Positions 36,253-44,117 of a stretch of 64,000 bases of DNA are shown here, piece after piece. Under the pieces are notes generated by a model that was not told the DNA's origin, did no database searches, and worked only from the letters and a program-made list of their open reading frames with translations. Where the stretch lies: positions 28,515 through 92,514 of the forward strand of contig CAMCFT010000014.1 in assembly GCA_945874225.1 (NCBI GenBank), given 5' to 3'. Every line of letters begins with the position of its first letter. Within the stretch, counting starts at the first letter, position 1. A program made the translations under genes and the position numbers. Origin of the DNA: Flavobacterium psychrophilum (GTDB lineage: Bacteria > Bacteroidota > Bacteroidia > Flavobacteriales > Flavobacteriaceae).

Positions 36253-37596
36253 ATGATGAATAGGGTTTTAATCAAGAATGCCAAAATAGTAAACGAAGGA
36301 ACCATTTTTGAAGGAGATGTTTTAATCGAAAATGACCTAATTGTAGAAATTTCGGAAAGCATTAGCGCAAAATCATCCGAATGTAAGATTATTGATGCCG
36401 AAGGAAATTATTTAATTCCTGGCGCTATTGATGATCAGGTGCATTTTAGAGAGCCTGGACTTACTCACAAAGGCGACATAGAATCTGAGTCTAAAGCAGC
36501 AGTTGCAGGAGGAATCACTTCGTTTATTGAACAGCCCAACACGATTCCTAATGCAGTAACGCAGGAAATTTTAGAACAAAAATATGTAATTGCTTCCGAG
36601 AATTCTTATGCGAATTATTCGTTTATGATGGGAGCAACAAATGATAATCTTGAGGAAATTCTCAAAACAAATCCGAAAAATGTTGCAGGAATAAAAATAT
36701 TCTTAGGCTCATCAACAGGAAACATGTTGGTAGATAACGAAGCTGTTTTAGAAAGAATATTTTCAAGCACACCAATGTTAATTGCTGTACATTGTGAAGA
36801 TGAAGAAACAATTAAGCGTAATTTAAAGAAATATAAAGAAGAATTTGGAGAGGATATTCCCGTAACAGCGCATCATCTTATCCGAAGCGAAGAAGCCTGT
36901 TATATTTCGTCTTCCAAAGCGATTGCTTTGGCTAAAAAAACAGGTGCCCGTTTGCATGTTTTTCATCTTTCTACAGCGAAAGAAATGGATTTGTTTACCA
37001 ACAAAATACCATTGGAAGAGAAGAAAATTACCGCCGAAGTTTGTATTCATCACTTATGGTTTACCAATGATGATTATGCAACTAAAGGCAATTTGATTAA
37101 ATGGAACCCTGCCGTAAAAACTGCAAATGACCGAAAAGTTCTTTGGGAAGCCTTGCTTGATGGTAGAATCGATGTGATTGCTACGGACCACGCGCCTCAT
37201 ACTTTGGAAGAAAAAAAACAACCTTATTTGAAAGCACCTTCTGGCGGACCGCTCGTGCAACACGCCGTTGTGGCAATGTTTGAAGCCTATCATCAGGGGA
37301 AAATTAGCATTGAAAAAATAGTTGAAAAAATGTGCCATAATCCGGCCAAAATTTTCAAAATCGAGAAACGTGGGTTTATCAGAGAAGGATATTATGCTGA
37401 TTTAGTCATCATAAACTCAGGTTTGCCTTGGAGTGTTAAGAAAGTAAATATTCTAGCGAAATGTGGATGGTCACCATTTGAAGGCTATACTTTTAAATCT
37501 AGAATTACTCATACTATTGTAAATGGGCAATTGGTTTATTCAGCTTTTAAAGTAAAAGACATTCGTGCCGGAAAAAGATTGTTATTTGATAGATAA
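36253..37596 (+). CDS. pyrC: Dihydroorotase
   Basis: 447 residues of the class I, multifunctional-type dihydroorotases. Motifs: GAIDDQVHFREPGLTH near 57-72, GIKIFLGSSTGNML, AVHCEDEE, LHVFHLST, CIHHLWF and ATDHAPHTLEEK. It cyclises carbamoyl aspartate to dihydroorotate in pyrimidine synthesis. The usual HxH metal pair after the first strand reads QVH (Gln62, His64); as I recall, Bacteroidota homologues share this, so it is not taken as damage. The start may be the first or the second of two adjacent ATGs. It is followed after 4 bp by a DUF4296 lipoprotein. Confidence 0.95.
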   Translation: MMNRVLIKNAKIVNEGTIFEGDVLIENDLIVEISESISAKSSECKIIDAEGNYLIPGAIDDQVHFREPGLTHKGDIESESKAAVAGGITSFIEQPNTIPNAVTQEILEQKYVIASENSYANYSFMMGATNDNLEEILKTNPKNVAGIKIFLGSSTGNMLVDNEAVLERIFSSTPMLIAVHCEDEETIKRNLKKYKEEFGEDIPVTAHHLIRSEEACYISSSKAIALAKKTGARLHVFHLSTAKEMDLFTNKIPLEEKKITAEVCIHHLWFTNDDYATKGNLIKWNPAVKTANDRKVLWEALLDGRIDVIATDHAPHTLEEKKQPYLKAPSGGPLVQHAVVAMFEAYHQGKISIEKIVEKMCHNPAKIFKIEKRGFIREGYYADLVIINSGLPWSVKKVNILAKCGWSPFEGYTFKSRITHTIVNGQLVYSAFKVKDIRAGKRLLFDR

Positions 37597-37600
37597 AATT

Positions 37601-38152
37601 ATGGAAACAAAAAAAATTCTATTGTTTTTATTCGTTTTATCAATGCTTTTAAGTTGTAAAAAAGAGTTGGTGAAGACTCCAAATCATCTTATTGAAAAAG
37701 ATAAAATGGTAAACATTATGTATGATTTATCTCTGTTGGAAGCCATAAAAATTCAAAACACAAGTTCTTTGGACACGTTTAATATAAATTCTAACGACTA
37801 TATCTTTAAAAAATATAAAATTGACAGCCTTCAATTTGCCCAAAACAACATTTATTATGCTGCTGATTATAAAGAATACAAGAAAATGTTTGAAAAAATT
37901 AAATCACGATTGAACAAGAATAAAAGTATTGTTGAAAACTTAATCAAGGAAAAAAAGAAAAAAGGCATTTTGCTAAAAAAGCAGAAACAAAAGTTAAAAA
38001 TAAAACGTGAAGCGGACTCAATTAAAAAAGTAAAGCAGAAACTGAAATCAAAAAAAGAGACCGATTCAATTAAAAAGGCAAAGCAGAAACTGAAATCAAA
38101 AAAAGAGACTGATTCCATAAAAAAGGTAAAAGAAAAAAATAAGGTTTTATAA
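37601..38152 (+). CDS. DUF4296 lipoprotein with Lys-rich repeat tail
   Basis: 183 residues from ATG 37601; an in-frame ATG at 37565 lies within the dihydroorotase gene. Lipobox LLSC at Cys19, then the DUF4296 segment (about 28-110, with VNIMYDLSLLEAIK and YAADYKEYKKMFEKIKSRL). From about residue 115 the chain is extremely Lys-rich, ending in 2.8 copies of a 16-residue unit (ADSIKKVKQKLKSKKE). The tail probably forms a charged helix. Operon partner of dihydroorotase; its stop overlaps the convergent epimerase gene by 6 bp. Function unknown. Confidence 0.85.
   Translation: METKKILLFLFVLSMLLSCKKELVKTPNHLIEKDKMVNIMYDLSLLEAIKIQNTSSLDTFNINSNDYIFKKYKIDSLQFAQNNIYYAADYKEYKKMFEKIKSRLNKNKSIVENLIKEKKKKGILLKKQKQKLKIKREADSIKKVKQKLKSKKETDSIKKAKQKLKSKKETDSIKKVKEKNKVL
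38012..38149 (+). repeat. 48-bp tandem repeat in the DUF4296 gene
   Basis: Units of 48 bp, two full and one partial, encode residues 138-183. High nucleotide identity between units implies recent copy-number change, so length may vary between strains. Confidence 0.85.
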
Positions 38153-39136
38153 TCTCGAAATGGATTTGATATACTGATGAATATCTAAAAATTCAGTCCC
38201 TAGAGTGTTTTTAATTTTTTCATTAGAATATAAATTTTTAGAATAAGATGATTTGGCAGTAGCCCGGTCTAATTTTCTTTTTTGCCCCAAAATATTAGAA
38301 ATAAACCAATCGATTCTGTATAATACATTTACCAATAATGGGCTAGCATGAATAGAGGGTCTTTTTACATTCAAGGAATCTGCAATAGAACCTAAGAGGT
38401 CTTTAAAGGCCATGTTTTCGGAAATAAGGGTAAACCTTTCATTTGAATTTTCACTTTTCATCAATTCTACAGCAATTCGAACCACATCTAGGACTGCGAC
38501 AAATCCAGTAACGCCTTTGGTGTAAAAAGACAATCCATTTGCGACTCTCTTGAAAAGCAATCCACTTCCCTGGTCCAAAAAACCTGGTCCCAAGATAACT
38601 CCCGGATTTATAATTACCGTTTGCAAGCCTTCTTGTTGGCCGCGCCAAATTTCCATTTCGGCGCCATATTTTGAAATTGCATAATCGCTATGTTGCTTTT
38701 CTGGATTCCATTCGGTTTCTTCAGTTATGGTTTTTTCATTTTCCTTTACATCTCCAAGAGCGGCAATCGAGCTAACAAAGCAAAGTTTTTTAACGGCTTT
38801 GGCAACACATAAGTTGACAATATTTGCAGTTCCTTCGATATTGATTTTTCGAAGTAAATTTTCATCTTTTGGATTAAAGGAAATCAGTGCGGCGCAGTGA
38901 TAGACGCATTCCACGTTTTCGAAAGCAGTCTCCAATAATGGAACATCAATAATATCAGCTTGAATCCAGTCAATATTTTCAAAAAGGGATTCTTTTTTAT
39001 AAAGCAAAAAAAGGGATTTTGTTTTCTGAATAGTTGCTGCATTTCGATAAATAGCGCGAACAGCATCTCCATTTTCAACTAAATGAAGTAGTAAATGTGC
39101 ACCGACTAATCCTGTTCCTCCTGTTACTAAAACCAT
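38147..39136 (-). CDS. NAD-dependent epimerase/dehydratase (extended SDR)
   Basis: 329 residues. Rossmann motif TGGTGLVGAHLLLHL at residues about 5-19 (GxxGxxG), CAALISF, SSIAALGD (active-site Ser region), and YAISKYGAE (YxxxK with Tyr/Lys). The pattern is of atypical extended SDRs related to dihydroflavonol reductases and 3-beta-hydroxysteroid dehydrogenase-like proteins. Substrate unknown. It stands alone on the minus strand between two plus-strand operons. A heptamer-type repeat lies just upstream of its start. Confidence 0.88.
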   Translation of the reverse strand: MVLVTGGTGLVGAHLLLHLVENGDAVRAIYRNAATIQKTKSLFLLYKKESLFENIDWIQADIIDVPLLETAFENVECVYHCAALISFNPKDENLLRKINIEGTANIVNLCVAKAVKKLCFVSSIAALGDVKENEKTITEETEWNPEKQHSDYAISKYGAEMEIWRGQQEGLQTVIINPGVILGPGFLDQGSGLLFKRVANGLSFYTKGVTGFVAVLDVVRIAVELMKSENSNERFTLISENMAFKDLLGSIADSLNVKRPSIHASPLLVNVLYRIDWFISNILGQKRKLDRATAKSSYSKNLYSNEKIKNTLGTEFLDIHQYIKSISRL

Positions 39137-39147
39137 AAAACAAAACT

Positions 39148-39175
39148 ACGAATTACAAATTACGAATTACAAATT
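39148..39175. repeat. Heptamer-type tandem repeat upstream of the epimerase start
   Basis: Two copies of the 14-mer ACGAATTACAAATT, that is four alternating heptamers, 11 bp upstream of the start codon at 39136. Confidence 0.85.
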
Positions 39176-39224
39176 ATTTTCTCAATTATCCGAATAAACA
39201 AATTATCAAGTCAACATTAAATTT

Positions 39225-39232
39225 TATATTTG
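39225..39232 (+). promoter_or_regulatory. tyrS -7 promoter element
   Basis: TATATTTG fits TAnnTTTG, 17 bp upstream of the tyrS ATG. Confidence 0.45.
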
Positions 39233-39249
39233 CCAAAATTGATTATAAG

Positions 39250-40542
39250 ATGAAGAATTTTATTGAAGAAGTGACTTGGAGAGGAATGCTCCACGATGTT
39301 ATGCCGGGCACAGAAGAACATTTGATGGAGCAAATGCGTGTGGCATATGTGGGGATTGACCCAACAGCAGATTCATTGCACATAGGACATTTGGTTGGTG
39401 TGATGTTGTTGAAACATTTTCAATTATCCGGACATAAACCATTAGCTTTAGTAGGTGGTGCGACTGGAATGATTGGCGATCCATCGGGAAAATCGAATGA
39501 AAGAAATTTGTTGGACGAAGCTACTTTGCGTCACAATCAAGAAGCTATAAAAGGACAATTGTCCCGTTTTCTGGATTTTACTTCAGCTGCTCCAAATGCA
39601 GCTGAATTAGTAAATAATTACGACTGGATGAAGAATTTTTCTTTTCTGGATTTCATTCGTGATGTGGGCAAGCATATTACCGTAAATTATATGATGGCCA
39701 AGGATTCTGTGAAGAAACGTTTGTCTTCTGAAGCTGCCGAAGGAATGTCATTTACAGAGTTTACGTACCAATTAGTTCAAGGATATGACTTTTTGCATTT
39801 GTACAGAGAAAAAAGTTGTACACTACAAATGGGAGGAAGTGACCAATGGGGAAATATCACAACAGGAACCGAATTAGTTCGCAGAATTGCTGGTGGAAAA
39901 GCCTATGCATTGACTTGTCCTTTGATTACAAAAGCAGATGGAACTAAATTTGGGAAATCAGAAGGCGGAAATATTTGGTTGGATTCGGCTAGAACTTCAC
40001 CTTATAAATTTTACCAATATTGGTTGAATACTTCGGATGTTGATGCAGAAAAATACATCAAGATCTTTACTTTCATTTCAAAAGATGAAATTGAAGTTTT
40101 AACTGAGAAACATAGAGAAACACCACATTTGCGTTTGTTGCAAAAACGTTTGGCCGAAGAAATTACAGTTATGGTTCATTCTGCGGAAGACTTAGAAAAC
40201 GCGATTAAAGCTTCGAATATCTTGTTCGGGAATTCTACTTCTGCTGATTTGAAACAATTGGACGAAGCTACTTTTTTGGATGTTTTTGATGGTGTTCCTC
40301 AGGCTGAGATTGAAAGAACTGAAATCGAATCTGGAATTAACATTGTTGACGTTCTAAACGAAAAAACAGGATTTTTAAAGTCGAATGGCGAAGCGAGAAG
40401 AGCGCTTTCGGCCAATTCTATTTCGGTAAACAGAGAAAAAGTAACCGAAGAATTTGTACTATCGACAAAAGATTTAATCAATAACCAGTTTGTGTTACTG
40501 CAAAGCGGAAAGAAAAACTATTTTGTGATTCGGGTTAAATAA
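39250..40542 (+). CDS. tyrS: Tyrosyl-tRNA synthetase
   Basis: 430 residues, TyrRS of the bacterial type. The HIGH motif is [10 protein letters not shown] and the KMSKS counterpart is KFGKS in [12 protein letters not shown]; the [11 protein letters not shown] and QGYDFLHLY regions form the tyrosine pocket. The C-terminal S4-like RNA-binding domain (about 355-430, [17 protein letters not shown]) is present. It charges tRNA-Tyr. The toxin-antitoxin pair follows 31 bp later on the same strand. Confidence 0.97.
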   Translation: MKNFIEEVTWRGMLHDVMPGTEEHLMEQMRVAYVGIDPTADSLHIGHLVGVMLLKHFQLSGHKPLALVGGATGMIGDPSGKSNERNLLDEATLRHNQEAIKGQLSRFLDFTSAAPNAAELVNNYDWMKNFSFLDFIRDVGKHITVNYMMAKDSVKKRLSSEAAEGMSFTEFTYQLVQGYDFLHLYREKSCTLQMGGSDQWGNITTGTELVRRIAGGKAYALTCPLITKADGTKFGKSEGGNIWLDSARTSPYKFYQYWLNTSDVDAEKYIKIFTFISKDEIEVLTEKHRETPHLRLLQKRLAEEITVMVHSAEDLENAIKASNILFGNSTSADLKQLDEATFLDVFDGVPQAEIERTEIESGINIVDVLNEKTGFLKSNGEARRALSANSISVNREKVTEEFVLSTKDLINNQFVLLQSGKKNYFVIRVK

Positions 40543-40573
40543 TTTTATAACTTTACTTAAATAAACGGAAGCT

Positions 40574-40789
40574 ATGGAAACTATTAAAATTACTGCTCAC
40601 ACTCAAGATGCATCGCAAATTGAGGCTGTTAAGGCTTTTATGAAAGCACTCAAAATTAAATTTGAGATTACTAAAGACAAACCCTATAATCCTGAATTTG
40701 TTCAAAAAATAATGTCAGGTGATGAAGATGATAAAGCTGGAAAAGGCAGAAAAGTAACTGTTGAAGACCTGAACAATTTATGGAAATAG
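40574..40789 (+). CDS. Antitoxin of a YoeB-type toxin-antitoxin pair
   Basis: 71 residues, acidic to neutral: METIKITAHTQDASQIEAVK, then KAFMKALKIKFEI, ending DLNNLWK. No classical ribbon-helix-helix motif is obvious, but the small size, the position directly before a YoeB-like gene and the 10-bp overlap with that gene (ATGGAAATAG) mark it as the antitoxin. In intact systems the antitoxin blocks the mRNA interferase and represses the operon. Here the frame is intact although the toxin is broken. Confidence 0.75.
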   Translation: METIKITAHTQDASQIEAVKAFMKALKIKFEITKDKPYNPEFVQKIMSGDEDDKAGKGRKVTVEDLNNLWK

Positions 40790-41044
40790 TCTTTTTGCCA
40801 AAAGCTGACGAAGATTTGCAGTTTTGGATTAAAACCGGCAACAAAACTATTTTAAAAAAGATTGCAAAACTTACAGAAGCTATCATAGAAAAACAATTAC
40901 GTTGGCATTGGAAAACCCGAAGCGTTAAAATTTAATCTCACAGGAAAATGGTCTCGAAGAATTACCGATGAGCATCGTTATGTTTATCAAATTGAAGACA
41001 ATATTATTCTCAAAGTATATTCTCTAAAAGGACATTATAATTAG
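40780..41044 (+). pseudogene. YoeB/Txe-type toxin gene with a one-base frameshift
   Basis: From ATG 40780 the frame reads MEIVFLPKADEDLQFWIKTG and then KLTEAIIEK before running into a stop at 40933-40935 (51 residues). Removing one A from the run of five at 40889-40893 restores a frame that continues through GIGKPEALKFNLTGKWSRR, ITDEHRYVYQIEDN and KVYSLKGHYN to a TAG at 41042-41044. These hold the YoeB catalytic Glu (PEALKF), Arg (SRRI) and terminal His (GHY). So the toxin is inactivated by a homopolymer slip, unless programmed frameshifting or a read error is involved. Confidence 0.85.
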
Positions 41045-41073
41045 AGTTGCATAACCGATAACCGATAACTCAT

Positions 41074-42093
41074 TTAAATAACCATTAAATTACAACCTCG
41101 AACATCAGAATTATCAAAACGTCCCAATACTTCGAAAGAGTTATTGGGATTTTTTTTGCCCAAATCCTGCGTAGCTATAAAGGAACAAGAATTAATATTG
41201 GCCAAGTCAATTACGTTGATTCCGCCTGTTTTTCCTGCTGAAACATAAGTCAAGGCATCTTCAGTATCGCGAACGAGGATTTGCATCCACGAAGGGCATT
41301 CAAACACGCCATTTCCCAACGAATAAGCTTGCGACAATAATTCTGTCATTCCATATTCAGAATGTATGGCTGTGACGCCAAAACCTTGGCTAAGTTGTTC
41401 GTGCAATTCTTCGCGAATCATTTCTTTGCGTTTGCCTTTCATTCCACCCGTTTCCATAATGATGGTATTTTTCAATTGAAAAGGACGTTTTTCAATTAAA
41501 TCCAACAAAGCATAAGTAACTCCAATCAAAATCACGTTTTGTCCCGCTTTGTCCAATCGTGTTATTTTTTCGATTAGTTCGTCGTGGTTATGAAGATAAA
41601 AGCCGCTTTCGGGATTATTTGTCATTTTGATTAAGTCTTCGACCATATAAATCAAGGAAGAACCTTGGCGTTCTAAATAGGATGGTAATAATGCCAAAAC
41701 TACATAATCCTCAATATTGCCATAGAACTGTGAGAAACCTTTTCGATAACTTTCTTCATAAAGAGAAACATCAGTAACTAGGTGTTTACTGCGAATTATT
41801 TCATCTAGTTTGTCAATTCCCCCTTCGGGGGTTAGGGGGCTTGTTGTTCCGCTGCTAGTAAAGGTTAGCTGAATGGAATTTTCATTCGAAACAACTTTGT
41901 GGCTTTTAAAAAATTGTATCGGTAAAAACGGAATTTGCTCTAATGATTTCACTTTTTGAACATCAGTTTTCAAAAAATCGCAAAATTCCCGATAGACCAA
42001 GTTGTTCTCATATTGAAAACGAAATGTCTTAAGCGCTATTTTTTCAAATTGCTTTGGGCTTGAAATAGTGAATATGTCAGGAATTGGAATCAA
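41074..42093 (-). CDS. LuxE-type acyl-protein synthetase/acyltransferase
   Basis: 339 residues of the LuxE/PaaK adenylate-forming family. The ATP-loop TFTSSGTT is at 77-84, and the later GVTAIHSEYGMTELLSQAY carries the Y-G-x-T-E adenylate motif. It likely activates a fatty or aryl acid as an acyl adenylate or thioester; no lux genes are near, and Bacteroidota often carry such genes with O-antigen or capsule-like genes. Odd: residues 85-101 (SPLTPEGGIDKLDEIIR) are encoded by a GC-rich palindromic repeat inserted in frame directly after the ATP-binding loop, which may affect activity. Confidence 0.85.
   Translation of the reverse strand: MIPIPDIFTISSPKQFEKIALKTFRFQYENNLVYREFCDFLKTDVQKVKSLEQIPFLPIQFFKSHKVVSNENSIQLTFTSSGTTSPLTPEGGIDKLDEIIRSKHLVTDVSLYEESYRKGFSQFYGNIEDYVVLALLPSYLERQGSSLIYMVEDLIKMTNNPESGFYLHNHDELIEKITRLDKAGQNVILIGVTYALLDLIEKRPFQLKNTIIMETGGMKGKRKEMIREELHEQLSQGFGVTAIHSEYGMTELLSQAYSLGNGVFECPSWMQILVRDTEDALTYVSAGKTGGINVIDLANINSCSFIATQDLGKKNPNNSFEVLGRFDNSDVRGCNLMVI
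41812..41844 (-). repeat. GC-rich palindromic repeat inside the LuxE-like gene, in frame
   Basis: The plus strand has CCCCCTTCGGGGG (41819-41831), a hairpin with 4-5 bp arms, then TTAGGGGGCTTG. It is GC-rich in an AT-rich gene and encodes SPLTPEGGID. Compare the leuS element that encodes SPPLEG and PEGGVD. Confidence 0.75.
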
Positions 42094-42133
42094 GAATTAT
42101 TTTTTTATGCAAAGGTAAAATTATTTGTATGAT

Positions 42134-42223
42134 TTTGTCATTTCGACGAAGGAGAAATCACATTTATTGCTCTCATTTGTTGCTCCTCGTTATGTGATTT
42201 CTCCTTGTGTCGAAATGACAAAA
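42134..42223. repeat. Inverted-repeat element, GTCATTTCGACG family, copy B
   Basis: Left arm GTCATTTCGACGAAGGAGAA then ATCACA; right arm TGTGATTTCTCC then TTGTGTCGAAATGAC; centre TTGCTC / TTGTTGCTC. The best conserved of three copies; it lies between the LuxE-like gene and the T9SS gene. Confidence 0.85.
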
Positions 42224-42251
42224 GAACCGTCTAAGCAACAAACATAAAACA

Positions 42252-42322
42252 AAAAAGCCCTAATTTTCATTAGAGCTTTTTAGAAAATATTTTAGAATTA
42301 CCTGTCTGCCGAGAGGCAGGAC
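42252..42322 (-). terminator. Two hairpins after the T9SS gene
   Basis: AAAAAGCCCTAAT and ATTAGAGCTTTTT at 42253-42281 form a 13-bp stem with one mismatch and a 4-base loop, with a U tail in the minus direction; a second hairpin CTGCC-GAGA-GGCAG lies at 42306-42319 right after the T9SS stop. Confidence 0.7.
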
Positions 42323-43311
42323 TATTCAATAATTAATTTTCTAGTGTCAGTTTTTCCGTCTTCAGTGATTTTTACAATGTAAGCACCACCTTTTAGGTTA
42401 GAAACATTTACAGCGTTATTTGAAGTTTTAGATTCTAAAACTTGTTTTCCTAATATGTCATAAACGGCAACTGTTTTTGCATTGCTGCTGTTAGAAGTTA
42501 TGTATAAAGTACCATTAGAAACTGGATTTGGATATACATTTAAACCAGCGATTTTGTTTTGTTGAACACTAAGTGGTGCTGCTGGAGTAACATCTGCCCA
42601 AGTTAAGCCAATTCTTAATTCATCAATTATTATAGTTGGTGTTTCAGCAGTTGAATCTTGTCTTAAAAAAACTCTATCAATGTTAATTCTGTCGGTAGTT
42701 CCTGTTGTGGTACTTAAAGTGGCAGTTGGAGCAATCGCAATACCTAAATCTGATGATGAAGGACTAATCCATATAGATGAAGTTTTAGTAGTTCCTAAGT
42801 CGTAAGCGACTACAACAAGATATTCGGTATTAATACTATAAACGGTTGGTAGATATTGAGTGTCAGCAATGGTCGTAGCTTTGTTAATTCCTATTTGGAA
42901 ACCGGCGCCATTGGTTTTTAACCAAATAGTGCTTGCAAAAGTTGTTGAAGATGATGCAAACCCATAAAAATAACCTCCGGCCGCATCAGTTAATGTCGTT
43001 AAGTCTGTCACTTTAAAAATAAAGGATGAATAAATAATTCCCGCAGTTTGATTAGTAACTGTTTGTTGAGGATCAAAACCATTCGAACCTATGGTAACTG
43101 AATTTCCTATTGAGGATAATAAACCAGAATAACTTAAACTTCCTGTGCTGATTAAAGCATCATCGGGAGTTGCAGCAGTTCCAGCCCATCCGCCTTGACC
43201 ATTTAAATTAGAAGCATCAGTATAATTAAAGGATTCATAATACGGTAATGTTGCCTGAGCAAAAGCAATTCCATTAACTGCAATAAATAATAAAGTGTAA
43301 AGTTTTTTCAT
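42322..43311 (-). CDS. Secreted T9SS type A cargo protein, jelly-roll-like
   Basis: 329 residues from ATG 43311 (an earlier ATG at 43374 adds residues unlike a signal peptide). Signal peptide (1-19, ending GIAFAQ), a beta-rich central domain with YYESFNYTDASNLNGQGGWAG near the start that resembles secreted LamG/jelly-roll surface proteins, and a C-terminal T9SS type A sorting domain (about 255-329: GLNVYPNPVSNGTLYITS, then VYDILGKQVLE, GGAYIVKI, RKLIIE). The sorting domain directs outer-membrane passage and is removed or anchored. Ligand unknown. The short T9SS gene just upstream has a closely related sorting domain. Confidence 0.88.
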   Translation of the reverse strand: MKKLYTLLFIAVNGIAFAQATLPYYESFNYTDASNLNGQGGWAGTAATPDDALISTGSLSYSGLLSSIGNSVTIGSNGFDPQQTVTNQTAGIIYSSFIFKVTDLTTLTDAAGGYFYGFASSSTTFASTIWLKTNGAGFQIGINKATTIADTQYLPTVYSINTEYLVVVAYDLGTTKTSSIWISPSSSDLGIAIAPTATLSTTTGTTDRINIDRVFLRQDSTAETPTIIIDELRIGLTWADVTPAAPLSVQQNKIAGLNVYPNPVSNGTLYITSNSSNAKTVAVYDILGKQVLESKTSNNAVNVSNLKGGAYIVKITEDGKTDTRKLIIE

Positions 43312-43336
43312 TTTAAAATTTTTTAAATTAGATTTA

Positions 43337-43344
43337 CAAATATA
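43337..43344 (-). promoter_or_regulatory. -7 element for the T9SS cargo gene
   Basis: TATATTTG on the minus strand, 25 bp before the start at 43311, so this gene has its own promoter rather than depending on the upstream short T9SS gene. Confidence 0.45.
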
Positions 43345-43416
43345 GTAAGAATTTGCTCTAAAAGAAAAAATCAATGTAAAAAAATCATTAAATTAAGGGA
43401 TTATTTGTGAATTTAA

Positions 43417-43758
43417 TTATTTCACAATAAGTTTTCTGGTAGCACTGGCATCGCCTTCGTTTATCTTAATGATATAAACTCCTGGAGACAGATTAGAAAC
43501 GCCAAGTTCTTTTGAGGAAATAGTTGTTTGAAGTACTTTTTTACCCAAAACGTCAAAAATGATTATTTCCTTATCTAAGTCATTTTTTGAAGTAATATAT
43601 ACTTTACCATTACTCACAGGGTTTGGGTACAAGTTTAACCCTTCAATGATTGAAGTTTCTTGAAGTTTGGCGGATTGCTTTGCTTCTTGAGCTGAGATGC
43701 TCACAGAGAAGAAAAGAACCAATAAAGTGATAATATAAAAGTAATTTTTTGCCATCAT
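43417..43758 (-). CDS. Signal peptide plus T9SS type A sorting domain with no cargo
   Basis: 113 residues from the ATG at 43758 (an adjacent ATG at 43755 is equal; one at 43809 is too far upstream of the signal peptide). Signal peptide (MMAKNYFYIITLLVLFFSVS, ending ISAQ), a 13-residue linker, then a full type A sorting domain (GLNLYPNPVSNGKVYIT, IIFDVLGKKVLQ, SPGVYIIKI, RKLIVK). There is no catalytic or binding domain between. It may be a remnant of a larger gene, a decoy, or a functional small sorting-domain protein. Confidence 0.8.
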   Translation of the reverse strand: MMAKNYFYIITLLVLFFSVSISAQEAKQSAKLQETSIIEGLNLYPNPVSNGKVYITSKNDLDKEIIIFDVLGKKVLQTTISSKELGVSNLSPGVYIIKINEGDASATRKLIVK

Positions 43759-44117
43759 TTCGATTTGGAATAGTAAAGGTATAAAAAAACATTTCAAATT
43801 GTATACCAAAATAAATAAAATTGCGTTTTTGGGGGTTATTTATAAAATAATTAACAAAAAAAGTTGGCAATTCATTTTCCATTTCTACGACGTAAAAATC
43901 GAGTATATTGTTTATTTTCTGTGAGTTATACTATTAGCAGGGGTCGTGAAACAGGAGGAAATTTGGATTATACCAGAAAAAAGGAAAGAAATATTCCGTG
44001 TTACTAATTTGTTTTGATTGTATTACCAAATCGTTAACTTATTATAATTTGATTAACACGTTCAATGGTTTTGTTTTATATTTACCTTTACAAATCCAAA
44101 AGCAGTATTGTGCTATT
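43759..44117. other. 359-bp region upstream of the phosphate-type response regulator
   Basis: No coding frame of note. TTAACT (44034-44039) and TTAACA (44053-44058) resemble Pho half-sites but are 19 bp apart, out of the 11-bp register seen elsewhere. TACCTTTA at 44083-44090 is a one-mismatch -7 candidate for the response regulator. Confidence 0.4.

Noticed and set aside
36430..36450. Dihydroorotase lacks the first His of the HxH metal motif (QVH)
   Set aside because: I recall Bacteroidota dihydroorotases normally read DDQVHFREPG, so this appears to be lineage-typical and not a damaged site; an alignment would confirm.
41074..42093. LuxE-like gene as a sign of bioluminescence
   Set aside because: No luxC, luxD or luxAB neighbours; LuxE/PaaK-type synthetases are common in non-luminous Bacteroidota.
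44034..44058. Pho-like TTAAC half-sites upstream of the response regulator
   Set aside because: The two sites are 19 bp apart and do not fit the 11-bp register, so autoregulation is not supported by this sequence.
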